Source of the DNA: Bryum argenteum
Lineage: Eukaryota; Streptophyta; Bryopsida; Bryales; Bryaceae
Assembly: GCA_037043015.1 (NCBI GenBank)
Contig: CM073322.1
Location: forward strand, 20,471,601 to 20,535,600
DNA: 64,000 bases
Direction of reading: 5' to 3'
A model generated the notes under the pieces. That model did not search any database and had not been told where the DNA came from. It saw nothing but the letters and a program-made list of their open reading frames with translations. Position numbers and translations under genes: made by a program. This document shows positions 11,800 through 22,441 of this stretch, piece by piece (the first letter of the stretch is position 1; the number at the start of each line of letters is the position of its first letter).

Positions 11800-13074
11800 A
11801 TGGCCGCTTTGATGAGGAGTGCATCGGGAAGCTTGTTGTACCAGAGGTCGTCTTCAATGAATAAGTCGGAGTCGAGCGAGACGACTCCTTTCGCTGAGGA
11901 GATTCTAGTGAGGCAGTCATCGCAGGAGCGGATGGCGCGTTCCGACAGCCAGTCTGGCGCTGCGTCCTCGGGGCAAGCCATCCCCGCGATGTGGTACCGC
12001 AATGCGGTGCTCGCATTCGTAGGCACATTGGTAGTGGTGGGTGTGGTGTGCGCGCCGAGCTTTGGTTCGTCTGGAATGCAGGGTGAGCCGATGCCAGCGC
12101 CGGCCACTGAGGCCGACAAGTGGGCTCATGCTTCTCGAGCTCTCCCGTTCCATCTCTACGTAAAGAGCACCCTCGGCAACAAGAAGTTCCTTGTGGTGGA
12201 TCAGGGACCCGATGTGAAGTACCACCGCGGCACTATCCTGACTGGTGACAAGAAAGCGACTCTCAAGGTCCACGTCGTGTTTTACGGCGAATTCTCTCGC
12301 GTCCAGAAGGCCATTGTCCACTCCTTCCTGAGCTCGTTCACGACCCCGAAGGCGTCCCCGAAGTTCCCTACCGTTGCGGGATGGTGGGCGATCATGAAGG
12401 GTTACCGTAACACGAAGAAGTGGCCTGTGGCCCCCAATGTTATGCTTGGAACAGTTGTGCATGACTGGAAGTACAGCTTGACGAAGAGCTTGAAGCAGGC
12501 TGATATTGAGAAGCTGATCGTGAGCAATTTGAAGAAGGGATTGGCGCTGGACCCGAACGGTTTGTACCTGGTGCTTACCGCCAACGACGTGAGCGTGCAG
12601 GGGTTCTGCAGCTCGCAATGTGCCACTCACTCGTCTGTCACGGGATCTGCCGCGACGAACAAGTTCAAGCTTCCGTATGCGTGGGTGGGTAACGCCGAGA
12701 AGTTCTGCGGTGGCTACTGCGCGTGGCCATTCTTCAAGCCGTTGCCTGGTTCCGGACCCGATGTGCCCCCACTCAAGGCCCCCAACGGTGACGGAGGCCT
12801 TGACGGCATGATCATCAACATCGCATCCATGATTGCGGGCGCTACCACAAACCCATACGGCAACGGCTACTTTCAGGGCGATGCATTGGACCCTCTGGAA
12901 GCCGCGGGCGTGTGCGGTGGAATCTATGGCCCGTACTCGTACCCTGGCTACCCTGGAGAGCTTCTCAAGGACTCCAAGGGCACCAGCTTCAACATGTACG
13001 GTGCTCGCCGTCGCAAGTTTTTGGTGCCGTGGATCTTCAACCCCGCCACTAAGAAGTGTGCCGGGCAAGCGTAA
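11800..13074 (+). CDS. EXORDIUM / PHI-1 family protein, intact
   Basis: An intronless 424-residue frame. From about residue 140 it matches the phosphate-induced protein 1 (EXORDIUM) family end to end: YHRGTILTG, then HVVFYGEFSRVQKAIVHSFL, a WW motif (AGWWAIMKGY), VLTANDVSVQGFC, CGGYCAWPFF, APNGDGGLDGMIIN, TNPYGNGYFQG and SFNMYGARRRKFLVPWIFNP. Family members are secreted proteins linked to cell-wall growth and carbon or brassinosteroid responses. Oddly, the hydrophobic segment (about residues 68-88, AVLAFVGTLVVVGVV) is preceded by 63 polar, Ser-rich residues. The product would then be a type II membrane protein unless translation starts at Met64 (11989), which would give an ordinary signal peptide. 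Both ATGs have G at -3 and G at +4. The gene is the source or sister of the decayed copy at 20.04 kb. The family call is firm; topology is open. Confidence 0.93.
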   Translation: MAALMRSASGSLLYQRSSSMNKSESSETTPFAEEILVRQSSQERMARSDSQSGAASSGQAIPAMWYRNAVLAFVGTLVVVGVVCAPSFGSSGMQGEPMPAPATEADKWAHASRALPFHLYVKSTLGNKKFLVVDQGPDVKYHRGTILTGDKKATLKVHVVFYGEFSRVQKAIVHSFLSSFTTPKASPKFPTVAGWWAIMKGYRNTKKWPVAPNVMLGTVVHDWKYSLTKSLKQADIEKLIVSNLKKGLALDPNGLYLVLTANDVSVQGFCSSQCATHSSVTGSAATNKFKLPYAWVGNAEKFCGGYCAWPFFKPLPGSGPDVPPLKAPNGDGGLDGMIINIASMIAGATTNPYGNGYFQGDALDPLEAAGVCGGIYGPYSYPGYPGELLKDSKGTSFNMYGARRRKFLVPWIFNPATKKCAGQA

Positions 13075-13700
13075 TTGGTTCCCTGAGTGAGTGGTGTGTA
13101 GAATGTTTATAGACATGATTCTTTTTCTCTCCCAATTGTAACTGCCTGTGAAGCGCGAGTGCTGCGATTGCAGTAGAATTGTCGCGCTCCCATGGCAGTA
13201 GGCCGCACTTAGTGGATTCCAAAAAATAAATTAGCCTCTTCTGCTAGAATGATGGAGCTGATTAATTTTACCCGTGCAATGAGGAATGGCTGCCTTGCCT
13301 GTTCCCTCATCTTGATGTCTTGTCGCAAGGTGGATGCAAAGCATTATCCACACAATTACTAGTGAACATTTAAGCATCCCATACACTGCATTCTCGTTTT
13401 TCAGGTGCCATACTGTCAAGTGGATTGAATTGAATGGATGAGTATCGGTTGTGGGCTTAGAAATCGGAGGTGGGGAAGGTGGTCGTTGCGGATTGTTCGG
13501 TGAGAGCGTTTCGTGGAAATGTTGGAACTTGAAAACGCAAGCCTGGCAAACTGGAGAGCGACACAGCCGGGATGAGGAGCTGTAACATGAGCAGAGCTGA
13601 GCTGTGCCATCTCATTTGAACCCAATCCTGTATCTTATTAGGAAGATACACCATAGCTAAAGATTTTGCACCTTCACATTCGCTTATTATGGCTTAATTC
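13075..13700 (+). other. 3' region of the EXORDIUM-like gene, shared with its decayed copy
   Basis: The untranslated and flanking DNA is recognisably duplicated after the second copy: 'tctcccaattgtaactgc', 'gcgattgcagtagaattg', 'aaattagcctcttctg', 'cttgtcgcaaggtggatgc' and 'caccttcacattcgct' all reappear in order at 21110-21670. An A-rich AAAAAATAAATT at about 13220-13232 is a candidate poly(A) signal region. Confidence 0.6.
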
Positions 13701-14049
13701 TCTCCTCGGCTTTGCAACCATTTCTCACTTTTCTCATCAATGAAAGCTTCACATTAGATACCCAAGCTTTCAAACCACGGTGAAAACACAGAAATGGCTG
13801 ACTGTGCTGAGAGCAAATGAGTTCTGTTAGTTCTAGCATGTAAATGCTAAAGTTACAGAAAAACTGCTATGGCTTTTGTATATATGTTTCACTGTAGAAT
13901 TACCAACCAATGTTCTCTCATTCATCATAGAGCGATTTAAGTTTTATAGGAATTATCTAAAAAGCTTGCAGTAGGGGGAGGTACGCAAACATTGAACACT
14001 TAACCAATAAGATTGAGACATGATAATGATATGAGCAAGTTTCAAATGC
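13701..14049. other. Intergenic spacer
   Basis: AT-rich, no gene or repeat ends recognised. Confidence 0.4.
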
Positions 14050-15490
14050 ATGATTGCATGGAGGGAGCCTTCATTTCGCTTTTACTCTTGATAAGGATTT
14101 TCACGTCACCAACAGTGGCTGGTGGGCGAATCTCCTAAATGGATATGCCACATTCTATATTGTTGGCAATAAAAGCTTGGATACTTCGTGTTCTCACATG
14201 GAGAGTGGCCGGTGGCCCAAGCGTCCACATTTTGCTCAATTAAGTTCATTTTGTCACTTACAGTTGCTGGTGAGCGAATCTCATACATCTGGATATGCCA
14301 AATTCTACACTGCTAGCAATCAAATTTAGCATACTTCATGTTGTCACATCGAGGGTGGTCGGTAGCCAGCTGCTGGCCAAAGCTTTAGAATTTTGCTAGC
14401 CGGTGAGCAAAGCTTTCAGATTTTGCCGATAGGTGGCCAAAGCTTTTGGATTTTGCTCGCCTGTGGCCAAAGCTTCCAGATTTTGCTCAAGTAAGTCATT
14501 TTTGTCACTTAGAGTGGCTCGTGGGCAAATCTTATACATATGGATATGCCACATTCTATATTGCTAGCAGTCAAATATTGGATACTTCGTGTTGTCACAT
14601 GGAGTGGCAGCTGGCTAAGTTTTAGATATTGCTCAAGTAAGTTGTTTTTGTTACTTACAATGGCTAGTAGGCAAATCCTATACATATGGATATGCCACAT
14701 TCTGTACTACTAGCAATCAAATCTAGGTGTGTCGTGTTGTCACATGGAAGGTGGCCGGTGGCCAAAACTTCCAGATTTTGCTCAAGTAAGTCTTCTTTGT
14801 CACTTACAGTGGCTTGTGGGTATGGATATGGAATCTTATACATATGGATATGCTACATTCTATATTGCTGACAATTAAATCTTGGATACTTCTTGTTTTC
14901 ATATTGAGGGTGGTTGGTGGCCGAAGCTTCCAGATTTTGCTCTATTATATCCTCCAACAAGGACTTAATTCTTGTAAACTTTAATTTGTCACATGTAGTG
15001 GCCAGTGACCAAATCTTTAAGACTTTATTATGCCTTATCTTAGTTATAGGTGGTGATTAAATAATGAACAATTCTATTGGTCACATATAGTGGAGACTCG
15101 CTAAATCTTACGCACATCAGTATGCTATATTAGTATAGTTGGTGCTCAAATCTTGGAGACTTTCTTTCGTCACACATGGTATGGTCAATGGCCAAAACTT
15201 ATAGATTCTGCTATGTATATCCTTTGATTCGTACCAAAATTACATTTTGTCAAATCATTTTGTCACATTGAGTGGTAGGTGGCCAAATTTATAGATTTGG
15301 ATACGCCATGTCTCATTGACAATGACTAAATAATATGAACTTCATTTTGTCACAACTTATGACAAGTGGCCAAATTATTTAGATTCCAATATGTCACATT
15401 CTAGAGTTGGTGATTAAATGTTGGAAACTTCTTGTTGTTACATGACTTACATCTAGCTGTCACTGGCCAAATCTCATGGACTTCACTATG
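14050..15490. repeat. Degenerate long-period tandem array
   Basis: A period of roughly 150-200 bp built from ordered words: TTGTCACTTACAGTGGCT, GGTGGGCAAATC, ATACATATGGATATGCCACA, TTCTATATTGCTAGCAATC, TTGGATACTTCGTGTTGTCA, GGTGGCCGGTGGCCAAAGC, TTCCAGATTTTGCTC. Four to five clear units lie at 14090-14950, decaying to the right. Around 14380-14480 the short GGCCAAAGC...GATTTTGC sub-unit is itself repeated three or four times. No coding frame. Confidence 0.75.
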
Positions 15491-16355
15491 TCATATATAA
15501 ATCTTATGAAGCAATTCTTTGCACTAAAAATTGCAAAACATTGTCATTTCTCCTTAACTCTCAACGTACATAAAAAATCCTTATGATTATAGAATACCTA
15601 TATTTAAAAATTATGGACTTATTTCCAACTTATGGACATTTTGCAACTAATGAAGAACCTTGGTTTTATCGACGGCCAACCAATACATACCCACATCTGG
15701 ACTTTCAAAAGGCCATAACTCACTCAAATTGTGTCCAAACAAACATATGAGGTGTTTTTTGACATCTACATTTTTAATTTGAACAATATTTAACTGAATT
15801 ATGACCTTTCAAAGATTACTAACGAAGTCTTAAGGTAATATCGGCGGCCAACCGACCTTATTTATGGACTATGAATTTGTCCATAATTAGTTAAGTATCA
15901 GTTAGGAGCTCACAATCCTAAAACTGAAAATTTCTATCCTTGTGCAAAAGGGGACTTTAAGATTTTGCACCAAAGATTTATTTTGAAAATATTCCAAATT
16001 CCAAATTTTGACAATTTTTAAAAACATTCAAGTAAATTTCTAGAAATTTTGAAATATGCCCCATAAAAGTATATTGATCCTTGAAGCTTGCTCCTGTTAA
16101 AATTATGAAACTTTCAACCTTCGTCTATTGACAGCTGAGTAGGAACCAACTTGGTTAGAGACATTTGAAGAAAAAAATTAACCGTAATTACTAAGAGATG
16201 CGCGGGTGATCCTTTCACCTCCTTGCCCTTAATATTCTTCTTGATGATGGGCATTTAGAGCTATTCATTTGACTATAGCATAGTAATATTGAGATCTCAT
16301 TGGTCTACAATCTAGCTCTAAACTACTCAAGGAAAAAAAGTTGCCATATTTATGT
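15491..16355. other. AT-rich intergenic DNA
   Basis: Contains 'ggcggccaacc'-type phrases twice (about 15673 and 15843) but no gene, tRNA or element boundaries that I can support. Confidence 0.4.
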
Positions 16356-16359
16356 TTAA

Positions 16360-16584
16360 CCCCTAAAGGTCTGAGCGTGTCGTGGCGACCAGTAGAATAC
16401 GGTGTATTTTGGTTGTATTTGGAGTGAATGCACACCTTTAATGGGTTTGAGTTCAAAGAAGAAGTTGACATTTGAATTAATGCGGTTCTAGTGAGCTATT
16501 ACAATTCCAGTGTAGAGTTTCTTGTTGGTATCAAATCCTAATTATACGACAACGTACATACTATCCCCAAGGGACTTTTAAGGG
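16360..16584. mobile_element. TTAA-flanked MITE, 225 bp
   Basis: Flanked by TTAA at 16356-16359 and 16585-16588. The termini CCCCTAAAGGTC and GGGACTTTTAAGGG form an imperfect inverted repeat of about 12 bp. The interior is not obviously alike to other members, so it is placed in the TTAA group on termini and target only. Confidence 0.65.
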
Positions 16585-16620
16585 TTAAAGGCTTATAACA
16601 AGTAATCTAGAAACCCAAAT

Positions 16621-16875
16621 CCCCAATTCCGTTAAAATGGCATTATGCCGCTAAAATGGCACCCCTCAACTTTCTGAAGTGCAGTTCAAAAACCATGTGA
16701 TATAACAGAATTTGAAGGTGATATTATGGAAAATGAGTGACAATGTCTGTAAAGGAGTGATATTATCAAAAAAATTGTGATATTATAGAATACTTTACTC
16801 CATGTGAGCGCATATGTAAGATTTGGTGTAACAAAATGGCACATGGCATAGTGCCATTTTAACGGCATTGAGGTT
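16621..16875. mobile_element. 255-bp MITE with CCCCAATTCCG ends (copy 2)
   Basis: Collinear with 7113-7367 over its whole length, with a few small differences: 'tggcattatgcc', 'caaaaaccatgtgatata', 'gtgacaatgt', 'ggcacatggcatagtgcc'. The flanking repeat is CCAAAT (16615-16620 and 16876-16881). It sits 36 bp from the preceding TTAA element. Confidence 0.75.
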
Positions 16876-16881
16876 CCAAAT

Positions 16882-18354
16882 AGTTTTGCGAATTGCATAA
16901 TTATAAAACTAAATTCACCACATCTTGTTTCATATTTTTAATTTCAAAAATTTCATGGTGTAGCACCCCTTTGAAATTTGCAATTGATCCAAAAATGGTC
17001 ATTTGTGCTTGATAGGAATTAACTTGAAAATACTTGGAAGTAGGAAAAGAATTTATGCTTACTATAGAGCATAGGTTGGCCATACAACCGTGCATCTATT
17101 TGATTTTTCGTTCATACTAACTGTCCTTTTTTTCATTTTAATAACAATTTCGTTATTTAGAAACAAGATCAGTACAATTGAGTCTAATTACAATTTTGTA
17201 ATCTCAGCAATATCGAACCAAGAGCTCTCAACAGTGACTCTCCACCTTTAACCTATTAATAGTTGGTAGAAAGAGGGAATTTCGAAGATCATTATGGAAT
17301 TGACAACATCCGTAGTAAATAAATGCTTGACATCTAGTATCAAAAGTCACATAAGATAAATATGTCGCATACATTTTTGGGCCGAGAAAGTCTCAATTAG
17401 TGTATAAAGCATTACTTTAATGAATGTTTTCATATTTGAATTAGTCAATGAAGGATCAACACAAGTTTGTATAGTCATTTGTTTTGGATGGCCTTATGGT
17501 CGGTGATGGGTGATGAAGGGATTTCAAAATGCATGCTTAAACATTCAATCCTATCTATATTTAATTCCTACAATTTATATTTCACATATTTAGAGCATCT
17601 CTCCCCATACCTTGTAAAAAGACTTCAAAATATGCAATAAAATAGGCCTCTTTAAGTGAGACAACCCGTGTGAAAGCTGCAAGACCGACGAGTGCACAGA
17701 AAAATATTCCTCATATTTTATAGAGTGCCAAAAGGTAGCGCAAAATTGCAAGGTACTTATTGGAAAGTAGACTTTGTGGTTTGTGAAGTATCTTGTTGGA
17801 CTAACGATTTATAAGTGAATGGAAGTATTTTCACGGTTGCACAATAGGATGTCCTTGGTGGCGATATGGTTGATAGAGGTGAAAGGTTAAGCGTGATTGG
17901 CATAACACTTCAAGGGACAAAAAGTATGCTCTTGCCACTTCTTAAAAAGTAATATATGTTCTTTGTTTAACGACTTATACAAATAATCCAAATAAACAAG
18001 AAATAGTTGTTTGTTTGTTTCAACTATTTTTAGTTTTTTACTTATTGAACTAATAAATGTGCCATGAATTGGAAGGTACATATATTCCATAAAACAAACT
18101 TTTCTAAGTTAGAGAAATATCAAAGTATCAATTGATACATAAGCGGAGTAGTTGAGCTATAGCCAACCTTAAGGTTTTACAAGAAAGAATTATAAAAAAT
18201 CATCAATGCAAACTTGCAAAGCATGACACATTGACAACTTGAAAATAATAAGTTAAAAGAAACTCTAGAGTTGACTTTGTTGTGTGAGGGGACGAAGTAG
18301 CAAAGAAGACAACCCACATTTAACCCATGATATCAAAACGAGCTCCCAGTTACT
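16882..18354. other. AT-rich intergenic DNA
   Basis: No gene, structured RNA or terminal repeat recognised on either strand. Confidence 0.45.
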
Positions 18355-18850
18355 AAATATAGATCATATGAAGTTGGAACTTTTTGCACAATGTATCATT
18401 TTTCCATACCTTTCCAAAGAGTCATTTCGAGCTCCAAAATAACTTATACTTTAGGAGATATGTATGGTCAAAGTTTGAAATCACTATTCAAAATCTGCCC
18501 AAAATTGCCCAAATTGCGGCATGTGCTCATTTAGTTTTAAAATCTGCCATAATCAATTAGATTACAAAAACTTCAAAATTTCACCAAAAATTAGGAGTTT
18601 TACTTTTTTCAAGTTTTGTTCATTTTTTAGTACATGTAGAAGAGGTACCAAGGCATGATCTCACCGTTTGACTTTCCAATCCATGAATTCGTCACATGTC
18701 TTTTTTGTTGTCAAATACACGCCTCAGTACTTGCAATTCAACATACCTCCATGTGAACAATCAAGCATTTCTATGGGTGGCATAGGTCGAATATGGGTAA
18801 AATATCATACGTGATTGTAACTTGCTTAGGAACAAGGATTTAAAGAGCCT
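18355..18850 (+). mobile_element. TTAA-type long family, partial copy 3
   Basis: Ordered similarity to 2.7-3.25 kb and 35.85-36.35 kb: 'gaagttggaactttttgca', 'tttttccatacctttcc', 'catgatctcaccgtttg', 'aacatacctccatgtgaa'. Ends not identified. Confidence 0.45.
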
Positions 18851-18917
18851 CAATTCAAATTTACTCTTGAAGTTGGTTATTTTGGCTCATGAAACAATTC
18901 AAACCCACTTTACAACT

Positions 18918-18918
<1 letters not shown>

Positions 18919-18957
<39 letters not shown>

Positions 18958-19060
18958 GTTAACATTTTGATCTCACAATTGGGGGGAATTTGAATGTGTA
19001 TGATACACAAATACATGTACAACAGTACATGTACAACAATACGTGTATAACAATACTTGT
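18919..19060. repeat. Long poly(T) tract and short tandem words
   Basis: About 37 consecutive T at 18920-18956. Then at 19013-19060 there are four variants of a 14-16-bp word (ACATGTACAACA, ACGTGTATAACA), immediately left of the 19067-19613 element. Confidence 0.7.
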
Positions 19061-19066
19061 TCAATA

Positions 19067-19613
19067 TCATCCCTCCAACATCCCTCCAATCTCCAGAAAA
19101 TAACCTCTAAAAGTCGTATTTTATTACGGCCCCGACCACTGTGGTGGCTGTCGTATTCTATGATGGTTTACATATCACATCCCCAACCACTATGCCGGCA
19201 ATCGTATTCTATGATTCTTTGGATAATTTGGTCACAACTCATTAAATATGGCATTATGAGATATGTAAGATTTGACAAGACCAGATAACTTAGGCACGGA
19301 TTTAGCCAGGCAATCACCGGAAATTAATCTAGAGTTACAGGGCAAGTGTGGTAGTCAAGAAGATGATATACATGCACAAGCCCGTTTTTGGGTTAATTAA
19401 TAGTTTCTCTTAGAATTACTAGCCACAAAGCTTCTCATGTGATCACAGCAGTGATACCGCATACAGAAACATGATAGATAACGACGATGGTCGCATGGTC
19501 GGGCAATAATATATGGTAACATCATATTATACAGTCGCGGTGAAGGTGGTGGGGCGGTGATAAAATGCGACTTTTAGAGGTCATTTTCTAGAGGTCGGAG
19601 GGATGATGGAGGA
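19067..19613. mobile_element. Long-TIR MITE, Mutator-like
   Basis: About 547 bp whose ends are complementary for about 65-70 bp. The left phrases TCATCCCTCC, CCAGAAAATAACCTCTAAAA, GTCGTATTTTATTACGGCCC pair with the right phrases GGAGGGATGATGGAGGA, TTTTAGAGGTCATTTTCTAG, GGGGCGGTGATAAAATGCGAC. The interior is non-coding and holds sub-repeats of 'atcgtattctatgat'. TIR length points to the Mutator superfamily, but no 9-bp target duplication could be fixed, so the superfamily is tentative. Confidence 0.7.
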
Positions 19614-20035
19614 ATGACGATACATTGATCGGACGTGTCCGGGGACAGGAGTGCATGCTACTACATGAACAACCGCAACCCGTGCCTACTTTTCTGATAA
19701 AGTCCTGATAGCAATACAAGAATAGTCGTATGGTTTCATAAAAAAATATCTCAAAAGTCAAAAACTTGCACCTTACAATGACCAAGAGTTGCTTTGAGAC
19801 TTTTTGGCAATTTTGAGGCCTTACAACAGTTGGGATTAAGCATTGTTCCAATGAATTCTTCCCAAACTAGTAGGGTTAAAGGACAGCTCTTCACTTCTCT
19901 CTACAATACAAAAAAGTGAGAAGAGAGTGGTAGGTAGAGAGGAGAGAAATTCCTTACAAACCACGAAGCCCAACACTCATAGTTACCTCGTCGCCACTTT
20001 CTCAAGGAAAATTTACCCCCATAGAGTTCCACAGC

Positions 20036-21076
20036 ACGATGTACGCATTGATTCGGACATTGATAGTGGTGGGTGTGGTGTGCGCGCCGAGCTTCGGCTC
20101 TTCGTTTCATGCTGGGTGAGCCGCTTCCAGCGCCGGCTACCGAGGCCGACAATTGGGCTCATGCTTCTCGAGCTCTCCCGTTCCCACCTCATCGTGAACA
20201 GCACTCTTTCACGAGAAGTTCCTCGTGCCGGATCGAGGGCACCACCGCGGCTCCATCCTGACTGGTGGCACGAAGGCGACGCTCAAGGTACACGTCGTGT
20301 TCTACGGCAACTTCTCTCGCACCCAGAAGGCCATCGTCCAATCCTTCCTGAGCTCGTTCACAACCCCAAAAGGCATTCACGAAATTCCTTACCATTGCGG
20401 AATGGTGACTGAGCGATCATGAACCGGAACACAAACAAGTGGCCCGTGGCCCCGAACGTCTTTCCCGGAACTGTGGTCCTCGACTCGAATTAACGAAGAG
20501 CTTGGAGCAGGCTGATGTCGAGAAGCTCATCGTGAGCAGTCTAAAGAAGGGATTGGCGCTGGACCCGAATGGTTCGTACCTGGTGCTCACTTCCTCCGAT
20601 TTGAGCGTACAGGGATTCTGCAGCTCGCAGTGTGGTACTCTGCAGTTTCGAGATCTGCCGCGAAGAACAAGCTAAAGCTCAAGCTCCCGTACGCGTGGGT
20701 GGGGAACGCTGCGAAGTCTGCGGTGGCTACTGCGCATGACTATTTTTCAAGCCACTGCCTGGTACCGGCCCCGCTCAAGCCTCCCAATGGTGATGGAGGC
20801 GTCGATGGCATGATCATCAACATCGCATGCATGATCGCTGACGCAGCCACAAACCCATATTGTAACGGCTAGTACCAGGGAGATGATTTGGACCCTGTGG
20901 AAGCCGCTGGCTCGTGCCCTGGAACTTACGGCCCATATTCATATCTTGGCGACCCCGGTAAACTCCTCAAGGACTCGAAGGGCACCAGCTTCAACATGTA
21001 CGGTGCTAACCTTCGCAAGTTCTTGGTACCGCGGATCTTCAACGCCGCTTCCAAGCAGTGCGCCGGACAAGCGTAA
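20036..21076 (+). pseudogene. Decayed EXORDIUM-like copy
   Basis: Matches the gene at 11800-13074 from its hydrophobic segment onward. Fragments in different frames give KATLKVHVVFYGNFSRTQK, KGLALDPNGSYLVLTSSD, PYAWVGNAAK, DGMIINIACMIADAATNPY and GTSFNMYGANLRKFLVP, ending CAGQA then TAA exactly as in the intact gene. Frame shifts near 20.22, 20.41-20.49, 20.66 and 20.72 kb and an in-frame TAG at about 20870 rule out a full product. The polar N-terminal extension of the intact gene is not recognisable. Short indels predominate and identity stays high, so inactivation is moderately recent. It lies about 8.2 kb from its partner in the same orientation, which suggests a local DNA duplication rather than retrocopying, because flanking DNA is shared too. 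Confidence 0.9.
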
Positions 21077-21684
21077 TTGCTCCTCTGAACTAGCTTATAA
21101 GACATATATTTTTTCCTCTCCCAATTGTAGCTGCATGTTAACCGCGAGTACTGCGATCGCAGTAGAATTGCAATGGCAGCAAGCCGCTCTTCGTGGATTC
21201 GAAAGCATAAATTAGCCTCTTCTGTCAGAATGATGGATCTGGTTATTACCCATCCATGGCTGCGATGCCTGTTTTCTCATCTTGCTATCTTGTCGCAAGG
21301 TGGATGCGAAGCATTACACACAGTCACAGCTAGTCACCATCTAAGCATATATGATGATATGTTGTTGCATCCCAGCGTCTGAATTGCCAATGATCGGCAC
21401 TTCATTGTACTCATTTATGAAATGAAGTGTATGAATCGAGTATCTGTCATCTGTTTGGCGATCGAGGTTTGCTACAATGGACATGCGGATTACTCGCAGG
21501 CAATTGGGGTTGTTCGAAATGAAGGCGTCCCATACAGCGGCGATGGTGGAGCGATGAAGAGCTGAGCTGAGCTGTTCCATTTCACGTGGATAATGCCTAA
21601 TCATCGGAGATTCCATCATATTCGGAAGATTCATTCCATCCCTAGAGTTTTGACACCTTCACATTCGCTCTTCAAAAGAAGTTC
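21077..21684 (+). repeat. Duplicated 3' flank of the EXORDIUM-like locus
   Basis: Continues the duplication seen at 13075-13700 in the same order. The last shared phrase 'caccttcacattcgct' ends at about 21669, roughly 15 bp before the TTAA of the next MITE. Confidence 0.7.
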
Positions 21685-21688
21685 TTAA

Positions 21689-22437
21689 CTCTTAGGGCGC
21701 ACTCACATGTGAGACCCGACCCCATAATTTCACTGTAGCCACCCATATTTTTTGAAGGGTCACTTTTCAGGGTGAACATTACGGGTCACTTCCCATGTTC
21801 ATTCATGATTAATTGAAATAGCAAGTTGTCAGGGAATATGTCAAAAGGGAATATGTCAAATAGCAATTTTGTCATTTTGTCAGGGAATGTGATAAAAGAA
21901 CACACTAACTTTATAATACGGGTTCTATATTAATTTCAAGGGCTTGCCACCTTCCCTTGGCAAGCCCGAATTATAATACGGGAGCCCGTGATTATAATGT
22001 TGGGTTGGGGAGCATGTGAGTGGCTTACTTTTCTGAGACCCAATTCATTTTACGGGGTCGGGTCTCACATGTGACTGCGCCCTTATACGCCCATGGGGTC
22101 TGAAACGGGCAGCCCAAAATTGAATCACGGCATCTTTTGGACTTAGGCATCATGAATAGTGCACTTTTTGAACTTGGGCACCATGAATGAACCAATCAAT
22201 GATGAGCTTGCAACCTCCTACAAGGTTATGTATAACCCCAACCTACCACAATCCTTTCAAACCATAAAATCATACATACAAATTGTGATTTGAATTGTAA
22301 AATTTCACTTTTGGAATGCATTACAAGAAAGTGACCACTTTGACATCAAAATATAAGTGTAAATTTGAGTACAATGAGAGCTATAGAAAAGATTCTGTTG
22401 GAATCAAGCCCCTCTCGCTTACTTGGGCGTTTAGGGG
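21689..22437 (+). mobile_element. Family-1 TTAA MITE, terminus split by a Harbinger-like MITE
   Basis: Left TTAA at 21685-21688, then CTCTTA, then the nested element, then TTATACGCCC: together a lightly mutated CCCTTAAACGCCC terminus. The body from 22083 matches 4638-4999 nearly throughout and ends GGGCGTTTAGGGG before TTAA (22438-22441). Without the insert the element is about 360 bp. Confidence 0.8.
21695..22082. mobile_element. PIF/Harbinger (Tourist-like) MITE, 388 bp
   Basis: About 31-bp terminal inverted repeats starting GGGCGCACTCACATG on the left and GGGCGCAGTCACATG on the right (complement), continuing TGAGACCCGACCCC on both sides. The 3-bp target duplication is TTA (21692-21694 and 22083-22085). 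A TTA duplication with GG(G)-starting ends is the PIF/Harbinger signature. The insertion point is inside the terminal repeat of a TTAA element. No coding capacity. Confidence 0.85.
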
Positions 22438-22441
22438 TTAA

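Noticed and set aside
11917-13116. 399-codon open frame antisense to the EXORDIUM gene
   Set aside because: It mirrors the GC-rich third positions of the real gene, has no family features, and the sense frame matches the family from end to end.
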